Both the position numbers and the translations under genes were made by a program. The notes under the pieces were generated by a model. That model saw only the letters and a list, made by a program, of their open reading frames with translations, was not told the origin of the DNA and ran no database searches. Shown here piece by piece: positions 24,556 to 33,756 of a DNA stretch of 64,000 nucleotides (position 1 is the first letter of the stretch; every line of letters begins with the position of its first letter). Source of the DNA: an uncultured Romboutsia sp. GTDB lineage: Bacteria > Bacillota > Clostridia > Peptostreptococcales > Peptostreptococcaceae. Location: contig CALFLM010000016.1 in the NCBI GenBank assembly GCA_937880075.1, positions 11,331 through 75,330 of the forward strand, written 5' to 3'.

Positions 24556-24584
24556 ACCACGCTCCGTTACTTGTGGTACGGTTC
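24556..24584 (-). other. rlmH-side attachment site (att) of the integrated element
   Basis: On the minus strand, 24584-24567 reads GAACCGTACCACAAGTAA (EPYHK-stop, end of RlmH), followed by CGGAGCGTGG. The eight-base core GAACCGTA is identical to the far site; beyond it the two differ, so crossover fell in this core and the codons for the last RlmH residues here are element-derived. Core-to-core distance gives an element of 13,631 bp. Confidence 0.88.
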
Positions 24585-25046
24585 ATTATTATTTATTTTA
24601 AACGCCCTATAAACTTGTTCTAATAATACAAGTCTCATTAACTGATGAGGAAAAGTCATCTTAGAAAAAGATAACTTGTAATCTGCTCTTTTTAAAACCT
24701 CATCAGACAATCCTAAAGACCCACCTATAACAAAAGTTATGTGACTATTACCTCTAACTGCCAACTTACTCATTGTATCTGCAAGCTCTTCAGAAGACAA
24801 ATTTTTACCATCTATAGCAAGAGCTATAACATAACTATTATTCTTTATTTTACTAAGAATTTTCCTACCTTCCTTATCTTTAACAATAATCATGTCCTTA
24901 TCACTTAAATTTTCAGGACACTTTTCATCATCAAGCTCTATTACATCTAACTTGCAATACTTAGTTAATCTCTTTGAAAACTCATCTATCCCTAACTTTA
25001 AATATTTCTCTTTAATTTTGCCTACACCGATTACACTTATATTCAT
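24567..25046 (-). CDS. rlmH: 23S rRNA (pseudouridine1915-N3)-methyltransferase RlmH
   Basis: 159 residues, the normal length for this SPOUT methyltransferase, which methylates pseudouridine 1915 in helix 69 of 23S rRNA on 70S ribosomes. Seen: [20 protein letters not shown], the knot region [39 protein letters not shown] and [14 protein letters not shown]. The 3' end is the insertion site of the 13.6 kb element, as for SCCmec in staphylococci; the incoming att sequence restores the same C-terminal residues with synonymous changes. Upstream neighbour walJ is on the same strand. Confidence 0.96.
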   Translation of the reverse strand: MNISVIGVGKIKEKYLKLGIDEFSKRLTKYCKLDVIELDDEKCPENLSDKDMIIVKDKEGRKILSKIKNNSYVIALAIDGKNLSSEELADTMSKLAVRGNSHITFVIGGSLGLSDEVLKRADYKLSFSKMTFPHQLMRLVLLEQVYRAFKINNNEPYHK

Positions 25047-25081
25047 AAATTTCTCCTTAATCCGTCCTACTTTTGTATATA

Positions 25082-25876
25082 TTATTTTACATTATATATA
25101 TCAGATACTTCTTCTCTTAATAAAACATCTAGCTTTATATCTTGACCAATAATTATATCATTTTGAGCCAGAATAGATTTAGATGTTTCATATGCTAACT
25201 CTGGAAAGTTATTCTCCTTACTTAAATGAGCTAATAATATTCTTTCTGTTCCTTTTTTTACAAGATCTATACAAAATTTAGCTGCATCTTCATTTGATAA
25301 ATGCCCTGTATCTGACAATACCCTCTTCTTTAATGAATAAGGATAAGACCCCATCATAAGCATATTAGGGTCGTAGTTTGATTCTAATACTACTAACTTT
25401 GATTTATATAAATGTCTTCTTATATTATCAGTTATCATTCCTATGTCTGTAGCTATAGACATCTTCTCATTTTCTGCATAAAAATTATATCCTACCGCAT
25501 CTGATGCATCGTGATATATAGAAAAAGGTCTTATTATTAAGTCTCCTAAAGAGTAACTTCTATCATTTTCAAATACTTTCATATTGCTATCTTTTATATC
25601 CCCCAGTTTATCCTTCATTGCACACCATGTCTTTACATTAGCAAATATAGGTATATCATATTTTCTGGATATTATACCCGCACCTTTTATATGATCTGAG
25701 TGTTCATGTGTAATAAATATTCCTTTTATATTTTCCATATCTACATTTATATCATCAAGACCTGTAGTTATTCTCTTACCACTAAGGCCTGCATCTACTA
25801 ATATGTTGGTGTCTTTATATCCTATATAATGGCAGTTTCCACTACTTCCGCTTCCTATTGAACAATATTTCAGCAT
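25082..25876 (-). CDS. walJ: MBL-fold metallohydrolase WalJ (YycJ)
   Basis: 264 residues. Metallo-beta-lactamase fold with [15 protein letters not shown], metal-binding HEHSDH in [28 protein letters not shown] and LAHLSKENN. This is the YycJ/WalJ family, in Bacillales linked to the WalKR regulon and proposed to act in DNA processing with 5'-3' exonuclease activity. No walRK genes are present here, but the walJ-rlmH pairing is common in Firmicutes. It lies 35 nt upstream of rlmH on the same strand, likely one transcript. Confidence 0.93.
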   Translation of the reverse strand: MLKYCSIGSGSSGNCHYIGYKDTNILVDAGLSGKRITTGLDDINVDMENIKGIFITHEHSDHIKGAGIISRKYDIPIFANVKTWCAMKDKLGDIKDSNMKVFENDRSYSLGDLIIRPFSIYHDASDAVGYNFYAENEKMSIATDIGMITDNIRRHLYKSKLVVLESNYDPNMLMMGSYPYSLKKRVLSDTGHLSNEDAAKFCIDLVKKGTERILLAHLSKENNFPELAYETSKSILAQNDIIIGQDIKLDVLLREEVSDIYNVK

Positions 25877-25918
25877 ACTGTCACCTCATTCTTTATAGTC
25901 ATAGCTTATATTATACCA

Positions 25919-25957
25919 AAAAACTAGAGCATTAAATAAAAATTTAATACTCTAGTT
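25919..25957 (-). terminator. Terminator of the M1 peptidase gene
   Basis: AACTAGAG pairs with CTCTAGTT, continued across one mismatch by ATTAAAT/ATTTAAT (arms 25922-25937 and 25942-25957), followed on the minus strand by a run of T. Confidence 0.8.
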
Positions 25958-25962
25958 AAAAT

Positions 25963-27432
25963 TTACTTGTACTCACTTATTATTTTATCTATATCTATAC
26001 CTTTTTTATTCCATAAATCAACAAATTTAGCTCCATTTACATTTTGGAACATATATGTGCTGTAATATTCTTTTAAAGTTTCAAAAAATACTTCATCTCC
26101 AACCTTATTTCTTACTTCATTAAATGCTAATGCTCCTTTAGTATATACTTTCAAACTATAATCTATCGAATTTCTATACTGAGTTGTTGCCTTAAATATA
26201 TCTTCACTAGAATGATTTCTTGTTTGCATTTCCATAGTCTTTATAAGCTTAGATCCAACTTCTTTACCATACTTTTCCTCGAAATAAAGAACTGTTGAGT
26301 ATTCTGTAAGAGCTTCATCTAACCAAGGTTCACTTATTTCATCATTTCCAATTACTGAATACCACCATTGATGTGCAGTTTCATGTGCTATCACGTATTC
26401 AAGTAAAAATTTGTCCTTTTCATTATATAAACTTTGATCAATCATAACTAATGTTGGATATTCCATTCCACCTATGTAAAAATCACTTGCTATTACTGAA
26501 TATGTATCATACGGGTATTCCCCAAATAAATCACTAAATATGCTAATTGAATCCTTAGCTATCTTAGTCACTTCTATTGATAGCTTTTCATTTAAATTAT
26601 ATGTATTTATATTCACACCTTTATAAGTGTCCTTATTAATTTTGAATTTATCACTTAATATAAATGCAAAATCTCTTACTTTTTTTGCTTGTATTTCATA
26701 AAGTACTCGTTCTGAGTCAGACTTCTCTGAAATTATGTTTCCTGTGCAACCAACTTTATATTTTCTAGGGATTAGTAACTTAACATAAAAATTGCTTGTT
26801 TCACTGTAGAATGGATCCCCTACTGCTTCATAACTCTTTAGATTCCATCCTCTATCATCATGAACACATGCTATAGGAAACCAATTGGTTACATTTATAG
26901 TATTTTTTCCATATCCAAATCTACCTTCTGAGTTAGGTATTTTTACATTATACTTCATATCTATAGATATTTTTTCACCTTGCTTTAATTGTCTTCCTAT
27001 CTTTACTTCTAAAATGTCATTTTTATCACCTTTTATCTCATATTCCAACTTATTATTATTATTTAATACATTTTTTATATCTATGTATCCTTCATTGAAC
27101 CCATTTGGATAAGCTTGATTCATTTCATCCTTTTCAAAAGGAGCAAACTCTTCCTTAGAAAAAGCATTAGGATATATATGAAAATATATCTTGTCTAAGG
27201 ATATATTAGTATTATTTACATACTCTATATTCTGATTGCACATTAACCTTTTACTTTCGTCATCATAAATAACATCAATAATGTATTTGTTTAAATTTTT
27301 ACTTTCTTCAATATTCGATGTTTGTACATAATTTTTGCTCTGATATACATATACACCGCCCCCTATAACAATTAATAAAGCGAATATCATTCCTATTAAT
27401 ATTCTTACTTTTTTCGTAAAGTTTATTATCAA
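25963..27432 (-). CDS. Membrane-anchored M1 family zinc aminopeptidase
   Basis: 489 residues. A N-terminal membrane anchor (ILIGMIFALLIVIGGGVYVY) is followed by the M1 beta domain (GGMEYPTLVMIDQS near the exopeptidase position) and the gluzincin motif HETAHQWW (His350, Glu351, His354) with WLDEALTEYS (third ligand Glu373, 18 residues on). It lacks the long ERAP-type C-terminal domain, like the compact bacterial M1 group. It probably trims extracytoplasmic peptides; the substrate is unknown. It stands alone, divergent from the dnaD-like gene. Confidence 0.92.
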   Translation of the reverse strand: MIINFTKKVRILIGMIFALLIVIGGGVYVYQSKNYVQTSNIEESKNLNKYIIDVIYDDESKRLMCNQNIEYVNNTNISLDKIYFHIYPNAFSKEEFAPFEKDEMNQAYPNGFNEGYIDIKNVLNNNNKLEYEIKGDKNDILEVKIGRQLKQGEKISIDMKYNVKIPNSEGRFGYGKNTINVTNWFPIACVHDDRGWNLKSYEAVGDPFYSETSNFYVKLLIPRKYKVGCTGNIISEKSDSERVLYEIQAKKVRDFAFILSDKFKINKDTYKGVNINTYNLNEKLSIEVTKIAKDSISIFSDLFGEYPYDTYSVIASDFYIGGMEYPTLVMIDQSLYNEKDKFLLEYVIAHETAHQWWYSVIGNDEISEPWLDEALTEYSTVLYFEEKYGKEVGSKLIKTMEMQTRNHSSEDIFKATTQYRNSIDYSLKVYTKGALAFNEVRNKVGDEVFFETLKEYYSTYMFQNVNGAKFVDLWNKKGIDIDKIISEYK

Positions 27433-27546
27433 CTTCTTTCCCCCTTTCTTTTTTAATATGAATAATTTTTTTGTTTTTTCTGTAAGATAAACTTGTGTAA
27501 TTAAAGTTTTAGTTTTTTGTGATATAATCTTATCTGAGGTGATAAA

Positions 27547-28605
27547 ATGTTTTTCAAAGAAGTCAATGAGATAGATTTAGGTGAAACTACTATTGCCAAT
27601 ATCTTTATAGATATATTTATGCCTATGGCTAATGGATTATACGTTAAAGTTTATCTTCTAGGTTATAGACAAGCATGCGACCCTAACTCTAATCCTAAAT
27701 TTGATAATAATTCAATTGCTAGAAATTTAAATATACCTCTTTCTGATGTAATAGATGCATGGAAATTTTGGCAAAATAAAAATATTATTAGAATGCATAA
27801 AAATGAAGGTCTTGATGATTTTGACTATTCAATAGAGTTTTTAGATTTAAAGAAATTTTATATGGATAATATGCATGTAAATACAAAATCTATAAAATCT
27901 AATAGTGATAGTATAGTTTTGGTTTCAGAAAACCCTAGTGTTAGAAAGATGTTTACTAATATAAATAAAATAGTTGGAAGGTATCTTGATCCAGGTGAAA
28001 AGATAAGCATCTTAGAAATAATGAATAAATACAATATGGATCCTGATATGATAGTATGTGCTTACGAGTATGTTAGAGATAAGCATGGTTCATCCAGACC
28101 TGTTAAATATATTGAATCTATTCTTAGAGGATGGTATGATTCTAACTTATTTACTCCTCAAGATGTTAAAGATAGCTTTGCAGTAAGAAGCGAGCGATAT
28201 ATGATGTATAAAACAATATTTAATGAATTAGGATTTTATAGACCACCATCTAAACCAGAGGAAAGAATTATGGATAGTTGGTTTGATAAGTATAATATGG
28301 ACATTGAAGTTATCTTATCTGCATGTTCTAGAGCTAAAAATACATCTAACCCATCTATATCATATATAAATGGTATAGTTGAAAAATGGAAAAAATCTGA
28401 TGTAAAAACTTTAGATGACATAAAAATACTAGATGATGAATATAAAATGAAACTAGAAAATAAGAAGACTTCAAGTTCTAATAATCAAGTTTATCCTAAA
28501 CAAGTAAAAACTAGGTTCCATAATATAAACCAAAGAACTGATAAATATACCGCTGAAGAGCTTGAACAGCTAATTCTTCAAAATAAAAAAAATAAATTTA
28601 AGTAG
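27547..28605 (+). CDS. dnaD: DnaD-domain replication initiation protein
   Basis: 352 residues. The N-terminal winged-helix part (ETTIANIFIDIFMPMANGLY, SIARNLNIPLSDVIDAWKFW) is followed by two DnaD-like (DnaB2) domains around 150-210 and 225-280 (EIMNKYNMDPDMIVCAYEYV; WFDKYNMDIEVILSACSRAK). DnaD-family proteins bridge DnaA-opened DNA and the helicase loader in Firmicutes. The gene ends 8 nt before the helicase-loader gene, an expected partnership. A TATAAT at 27522-27527 lies just upstream with a weak -35; GAGGTGA is the ribosome-binding site. Confidence 0.9.
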   Translation: MFFKEVNEIDLGETTIANIFIDIFMPMANGLYVKVYLLGYRQACDPNSNPKFDNNSIARNLNIPLSDVIDAWKFWQNKNIIRMHKNEGLDDFDYSIEFLDLKKFYMDNMHVNTKSIKSNSDSIVLVSENPSVRKMFTNINKIVGRYLDPGEKISILEIMNKYNMDPDMIVCAYEYVRDKHGSSRPVKYIESILRGWYDSNLFTPQDVKDSFAVRSERYMMYKTIFNELGFYRPPSKPEERIMDSWFDKYNMDIEVILSACSRAKNTSNPSISYINGIVEKWKKSDVKTLDDIKILDDEYKMKLENKKTSSSNNQVYPKQVKTRFHNINQRTDKYTAEELEQLILQNKKNKFK

Positions 28606-28613
28606 GTGATTAA

Positions 28614-29603
28614 ATGAAAGAGTCAACATTAAAAGATATTTTAAACTCCTATGAAAAAAGAAGGGATAAAGCACAATCAGATTTAGAACAACGTATACTT
28701 GATGTATATGCTCAAATTCCGAGAGTAAAAGAAATAGATAATGAAATAAGTAAAATCGGGCTTAAACTTGCAAAACTAGTGCTTTTAAATCCTAATGACA
28801 AAGATACTATTCTAAATGAATGTAAAAATAAAATAAATATACTTACTAATGAAAAAAAGAGTTTACTTATAGAAAATAATGTTCCTGATTGGTATATAAA
28901 TTTAGAATATAAATGTAAGACTTGTAAAGATAAAGGTTTTTTAAGTAATGGTAACAAGTGTAATTGTTTAAAGCAAGAAATAATAAGTTCTACTTATAAG
29001 ATGTCCAATTTATCAAGAGTCCTTGACAAAGAAAACTTCGATAGTTTTGATCTTTCTTTATTTTCTACAGAAAAAGGAGAAAATAATATATCTCCTTTTG
29101 AAAATATGGAGTTAAATATATTACCTACATGTTACGAATTTATTAAAAATTTTGCTCAAGATAATGGAGAAAACTTATTATTTTATGGTGATACTGGGGT
29201 AGGGAAAACTTATTTATGTAATTGTATAGCTAAATCTTTATTAGATGAAGGATATTTAGTTATATATCAAACTGCATTTAAAATGTTTGAAATAATAGAA
29301 GAATATAAATTTAAAAATACCGATAATCATATTTCTAAAGAAAATTATGAAAACCTATTTAACTGTGACCTACTAATTATAGATGATTTAGGTACAGAAC
29401 TTACAAATTCATTTACAAATAGCGAATTATTTAATATACTAAACACTCGTTTATTAACTGGCAAAAAAACAATAATATCTACTAATTTAGATTTTAAGCA
29501 ATTAAGTCAAGATTATGCTATTAGAATATCCTCTAGAATTTTTGATAAATTTGATCCAATTAAGTTTATTGGAAAAGACTTAAGATGGGAAAGTAAAAAG
29601 TAA
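28614..29603 (+). CDS. dnaI: Replicative helicase loader (DnaI/DnaC-type AAA+ ATPase)
   Basis: 329 residues. The N-terminal region has a zinc site (CKTCKDKGFLSNGNKCNC), then the AAA+ core with Walker A GDTGVGKT, Walker B DLLIIDDLG, sensor I IISTNLDF and an arginine-finger segment (RISSRIFDKFDPIKF). This is the Firmicutes loader that delivers the hexameric helicase (dnaB at 32.4 kb) to the origin. It is directly downstream of, and presumably co-transcribed with, the DnaD-like gene, and followed by a strong terminator. Confidence 0.93.
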   Translation: MKESTLKDILNSYEKRRDKAQSDLEQRILDVYAQIPRVKEIDNEISKIGLKLAKLVLLNPNDKDTILNECKNKINILTNEKKSLLIENNVPDWYINLEYKCKTCKDKGFLSNGNKCNCLKQEIISSTYKMSNLSRVLDKENFDSFDLSLFSTEKGENNISPFENMELNILPTCYEFIKNFAQDNGENLLFYGDTGVGKTYLCNCIAKSLLDEGYLVIYQTAFKMFEIIEEYKFKNTDNHISKENYENLFNCDLLIIDDLGTELTNSFTNSELFNILNTRLLTGKKTIISTNLDFKQLSQDYAIRISSRIFDKFDPIKFIGKDLRWESKK

Positions 29604-29644
29604 TAGAAGAAAAATACTCTTAATATTTTTCTTCTATTTTTTAT
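29602..29644 (+). terminator. Terminator of the dnaD-loader operon
   Basis: A perfect 15-bp stem (AATAGAAGAAAAATA, 29602-29616, with its complement at 29624-29638), 7-nt loop, then TTTTTT. Confidence 0.85.
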
Positions 29645-29690
29645 TTATAAAATTATATAAATTTATTTCTTAAATACTATTTTAAAAAAT

Positions 29691-29720
29691 AAAAAACTCT
29701 TAGAATAATCTAAGAGTTTT
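29691..29720 (-). terminator. Terminator of the tRNA operon
   Basis: AAAACTCTTAGA and TCTAAGAGTTTT form a 12-bp stem with a 4-nt loop immediately beyond tRNA-Thr. T-rich sequence follows on the minus strand. Confidence 0.85.
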
Positions 29721-29722
29721 AT

Positions 29723-29797
29723 TGGAGCTGGTGATAGGAATCGAACCTACAACCTGCTGATTACAAGTCAGCTGCTCTACCGTTGAGCCACACCAGC
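29723..29797 (-). tRNA. tRNA-Thr (anticodon TGT)
   Basis: 75 nt with encoded CCA. The anticodon stem GCTGA/TCAGC holds the loop CTTGTAA (anticodon TGT). The T-arm contains GTTCGATT. Acceptor GCTGGTG pairs with CACCAGC. Last of five tRNAs in the minus-strand cluster. Confidence 0.95.
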
Positions 29798-29811
29798 ATA
29801 GTGTATTAAGT

Positions 29812-29888
29812 TGGCGACCTGGAAGGGACTCGAACCCTCGACCTCCAGCGTGACAGGCTGGCATTCTAACCAGCTGAACTACCAGGCC
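29812..29888 (-). tRNA. tRNA-Asp (anticodon GTC)
   Basis: 77 nt with encoded CCA. Anticodon stem CCAGC/GCTGG, loop CTGTCAC (anticodon GTC). Acceptor GGCCTGG pairs with CCAGGTC, including one G-T pair. Confidence 0.95.
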
Positions 29889-29893
29889 GCGAA

Positions 29894-29969
29894 TGGTGGG
29901 ACTAACAGGGCTCGAACCTGTGACCCCCTGCTTGTAAGGCAGGTGCTCTCCCAGCTGAGCTATAGTCCC
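29894..29969 (-). tRNA. tRNA-Val (anticodon TAC)
   Basis: 76 nt with encoded CCA. Anticodon stem CCTGC/GCAGG, loop CTTACAA (anticodon TAC). Acceptor GGGACTA pairs with TAGTCCC. D-arm TAGCTCAGCTGGGAGAGC is canonical. Confidence 0.95.
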
Positions 29970-29975
29970 GGGAAT

Positions 29976-30050
29976 TGGTGACCCATAGGGGAATCGAACC
30001 CCTGTTACCGCCGTGAAAGGGCGGTGTCTTGACCGCTTGACCAATGGGCC
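29976..30050 (-). tRNA. tRNA-Glu (anticodon TTC)
   Basis: 75 nt with encoded CCA. Anticodon stem CCGCC/GGCGG, loop CTTTCAC (anticodon TTC). Acceptor GGCCCAT pairs with ATGGGTC. Confidence 0.95.
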
Positions 30051-30055
30051 ATAAT

Positions 30056-30131
30056 TGGTGATCCATCCGCGACTCGAACGCGGGACACCCTGATTAAAAG
30101 TCAGGTGCTCTACCGACTGAGCTAATGGATC
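30056..30131 (-). tRNA. tRNA-Lys (anticodon TTT)
   Basis: 76 nt with encoded CCA. Anticodon stem CCTGA/TCAGG, loop CTTTTAA (anticodon TTT). Acceptor GATCCAT pairs with ATGGATC. First gene of the tRNA operon. Confidence 0.95.
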
Positions 30132-30185
30132 ATATTATGTGTCAAATTTTACCAAATTTCTTAACTTCTCTTATTCACAAAGATT

Positions 30186-30214
30186 ATTATATTAGCTTTT
30201 GTATTCTAAGTCAA
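30186..30214 (-). promoter_or_regulatory. tRNA operon promoter
   Basis: Minus strand: TTGACT (30214-30209), exactly 17 nt, TATAAT (30191-30186), ~55 nt upstream of tRNA-Lys. Near-perfect sigma-A consensus, as expected for stable RNA. Confidence 0.9.
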
Positions 30215-30454
30215 CATTTTTATTATAATTTTTTCAATAAATTAAATAATATATTAATTTTCACTATAATATTATATTTTATATTCACCTAGAATTGTCT
30301 ATATTACTTACTTTCAAATTTATATTAATATAATTATATAAAATCAGTTTATTTTATAATTTTTCTTCCTTTAACTATAAAAATAAATAAAATTTACCTG
30401 CTTTTTATTCAAAACTAGATAAATTTTATAAAATAATTTGTTTTTTGCATAAAA

Positions 30455-30486
30455 TAAAAGGGTATAAATATATATTTTAATACCCT
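30455..30486 (-). terminator. purA terminator
   Basis: GGGTAT and ATACCC arms (30461-30466 and 30481-30486) with an A/T-rich extendable stem, followed on the minus strand by CTTTTATTTT. It lies 31 nt past the purA stop. Confidence 0.7.
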
Positions 30487-30517
30487 CAACTATTTTTATT
30501 AATATTAATATTTAAAA

Positions 30518-31810
<1,293 letters not shown>

Positions 31811-31849
31811 TCACCTCTATTTTCGATTTTTCGAACACTTTACTTATAC

Positions 31850-31878
31850 ATTTTATCAAATATACGTATTATTTTCAA
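31850..31878 (-). promoter_or_regulatory. purA promoter
   Basis: Minus strand: TTGAAA (31878-31873), 17-nt spacer, TAAAAT (31855-31850), ~45 nt upstream of the purA ATG. Confidence 0.65.
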
Positions 31879-31884
31879 ACTTTT

Positions 31885-32193
31885 TTAATATTCTATTGTT
31901 TTTAATATGTACTTTTCTACCATATCTAAATTTTCTAAATTTTTTATCTTTGTTTCTATAGTTTTTATATTATCTATTAAATTATCTAAACTATTTTGCC
32001 CATTATAGTTTATAAGATGTATAACTTGCCCCGTAATTGTATTTAGTAAATAAACTTTATATGTATTTTCTTTTTTAATACAGTAAAATACTAAACTCTC
32101 TTTGAATTTTTTATCTACTATTCTTAATAAGTTGATTTCATTGTTTATCTCTATCATTTGGGGATATATATATATTAAATTTATATTCAACAC
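31885..32193 (-). CDS. Hypothetical 102-residue protein
   Basis: GTG start at 32193 with GGAG 6 nt upstream. The product, MLNINLIYIYPQMIEINNEI ... YKVYLLNTITGQVIHLINYN ... LDMVEKYILKTIEY, is predicted alpha/beta, with a beta hairpin around TITGQVIHL and a helical C-terminus. No family recognised. It lies between purA and the DnaA-box cluster downstream of dnaB, on the same strand; a terminator hairpin separates it from dnaB. Confidence 0.55.
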   Translation of the reverse strand: MLNINLIYIYPQMIEINNEINLLRIVDKKFKESLVFYCIKKENTYKVYLLNTITGQVIHLINYNGQNSLDNLIDNIKTIETKIKNLENLDMVEKYILKTIEY

Positions 32194-32226
32194 ACATCAC
32201 TCCATAAAATTAATTTTTATAAATAT

Positions 32227-32251
32227 AAAAGCAAGCTATAAGCTTGCTTTT
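32227..32251. terminator. Terminator downstream of dnaB
   Basis: A perfect 11-bp stem (AAAAGCAAGCT with AGCTTGCTTTT) around a 3-nt loop. The symmetric A/T ends allow use on either strand; on the minus strand it would end the rplI-dnaB transcript after the DnaA-box cluster. Confidence 0.8.
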
Positions 32252-32255
32252 ATAT

Positions 32256-32396
32256 TTATTCACATTTATCAACAACTCTTTTGTGGATATTGTGGATAAC
32301 ATTTTATTAAAATTTCAATGCTTGTAGATTTCTTAATACAAATATCCACAAAATAGCATTTGTAGTTACCCACTTTTTGTGGATATTTGTAGATAT
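32256..32396. promoter_or_regulatory. Cluster of DnaA-box-like 9-mers downstream of dnaB
   Basis: Within 141 bp: TTATTCACA (32256-32264), TTATCAACA (32266-32274), TGTGGATAT (32282-32290), TGTGGATAA (32291-32299, perfect box), ATATCCACA (32342-32350), TGTGGATAT (32378-32386) and TGTAGATAT (32388-32396). Two match the TTATNCACA consensus exactly; most others differ at one base. The density is like oriC itself 20 kb away. There is no ORF in the stretch. Possible roles: DnaA titration or reactivation, or control of flanking genes. Confidence 0.75.
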
Positions 32397-32404
32397 ATCC
32401 TATA

Positions 32405-33733
32405 TTACATATCTCTAGATTTATTCGCAAATTTTTGAATTTCTCCAAGCCAAACTAATTCAACTGAACCCGTTTCACCATGTCTGTTTTTCGCAATTAT
32501 AACTTCACCTATATTTTTTCTATCAGAGTCTGGATGATAATATTCATCTCTGTATAAAAACATAACTATATCTGCATCCTGTTCTATAGACCCCGACTCT
32601 CTTAAATCTGATAACATTGGTCTATGATCAGCTCTCTGTTCAGGAGCACGAGATAACTGAGAAAGCGCAACTACTGGACAATTCAACTCTTTTGCAATTA
32701 TTTTTAAAGATCTTGATATTTTAGATATTTCTTGCTGTCTACTTTCATTATTTCCTTCACCTTCCATAAGCTGAAGATAATCTATCAATATTAGGTCTAA
32801 TCCTTGCTCTATTTTTAATTTTCTACACTTTGATCTTAATTCTGAAATTTTTATACCAGGAGTATCATCTATATGTATTTTAGCATTAGATAAAACTGCC
32901 ATAGCATCTATTATCCTCGGCCAATCATTCTCATTGAGCTTACCAGTTTTTAGCTTACTTATCTCAACGTTTGATTGCGCAGACAACATACGTTGTACTA
33001 GCTGTTCTTTAGACATCTCTAAACTAAATACTGCTACAGATGCATCACCCTTTAATGCAGCATTTTGTACAAGGTTTAATGAAAATGCAGTCTTCCCCAT
33101 TGCTGGACGAGCAGCAATTAGTAATAAATCTGTTCTTTGCATCCCATTAATTTTTTTATTTAGATCTCTAAATCCAGTTGTTATTCCTGTTATTTCAGAT
33201 TTATTTGTGTATAAGTGCTCTATCATATCATATGTATCCATTAATACTGAATTTATAGATTTAAAATCATCACTAGTTTTTTCTTGTGATATATCAAATA
33301 TCTTTTTTTCAGCTACTTCTAGAACATCTTCAATTTTAGTTGAGCCATCATATCCTAAATTTATTATATCATTAGAAACTTTTATAAGCTTTCTAAGTAC
33401 TGATTTCTCTTTTACTATATCTGCATAGTACTTAACATTTGATGTTGTTGGAACAATTGTGGATAAACTTGTTATATAACTAATTCCTCCTACATCATCT
33501 AAGTGACCTTGCTTTCTTAATTCTTCTGTTAGTGTTATTAAATCTATAGGTTCAGATTTATTACTCAATTTAATCATAGATTCATATATAATTTTATGAG
33601 CTTCTTTATAAAAATCATATGGATTTATAGTTTCACTGACTGTTATAATCGCTTCTTTATCAAGTAATATAGAACCTAATATAGACTGCTCTGATTCCAC
33701 ACTATGCGGAGGGATTCTAGTTATATCCTCCAT
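32405..33733 (-). CDS. dnaB: Replicative DNA helicase DnaB
   Basis: 442 residues, normal for the hexameric fork helicase (named DnaC in Bacillus). The N-terminal collar domain (PHSVESEQSILGSILLDKEA) is followed by the RecA-like motor: Walker A AARPAMGKTAFSLNL, VAVFSLEMSKEQLVQRML, Walker B region LDLILIDYLQLM, SQLSRAPEQRADHRP, LRESGSIEQDADIVMFLYRD and a C-terminal basic tail. Last gene of the yybS-gdpP-rplI-dnaB run, 23 nt from rplI. Its loader genes lie 3 kb away on the opposite strand. Confidence 0.98.
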   Translation of the reverse strand: MEDITRIPPHSVESEQSILGSILLDKEAIITVSETINPYDFYKEAHKIIYESMIKLSNKSEPIDLITLTEELRKQGHLDDVGGISYITSLSTIVPTTSNVKYYADIVKEKSVLRKLIKVSNDIINLGYDGSTKIEDVLEVAEKKIFDISQEKTSDDFKSINSVLMDTYDMIEHLYTNKSEITGITTGFRDLNKKINGMQRTDLLLIAARPAMGKTAFSLNLVQNAALKGDASVAVFSLEMSKEQLVQRMLSAQSNVEISKLKTGKLNENDWPRIIDAMAVLSNAKIHIDDTPGIKISELRSKCRKLKIEQGLDLILIDYLQLMEGEGNNESRQQEISKISRSLKIIAKELNCPVVALSQLSRAPEQRADHRPMLSDLRESGSIEQDADIVMFLYRDEYYHPDSDRKNIGEVIIAKNRHGETGSVELVWLGEIQKFANKSRDM

Positions 33734-33756
33734 TTTTTATCACCTCAAGATTTTGT

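Larger units (their letters stand above)
30132..30517. other. Intergenic stretch between tRNA operon and purA
   Basis: Extremely AT-rich. It contains the tRNA promoter (30186-30214) and the purA terminator (30455-30486). I see no ORF, repeat or RNA structure in the remaining ~240 bp (30215-30454). Confidence 0.6.

Noticed and set aside
10936..24584. Integrative conjugative element or prophage
   Set aside because: No relaxase, coupling protein, type IV secretion or phage structural/lysis genes between the att sites; content fits an SCC-like cassette instead.
29700..30044. 114-residue minus-strand ORF
   Set aside because: It runs through tRNA genes; the residues (e.g. GVTGSSPVSP) are the usual artefact of translating tRNA arrays.
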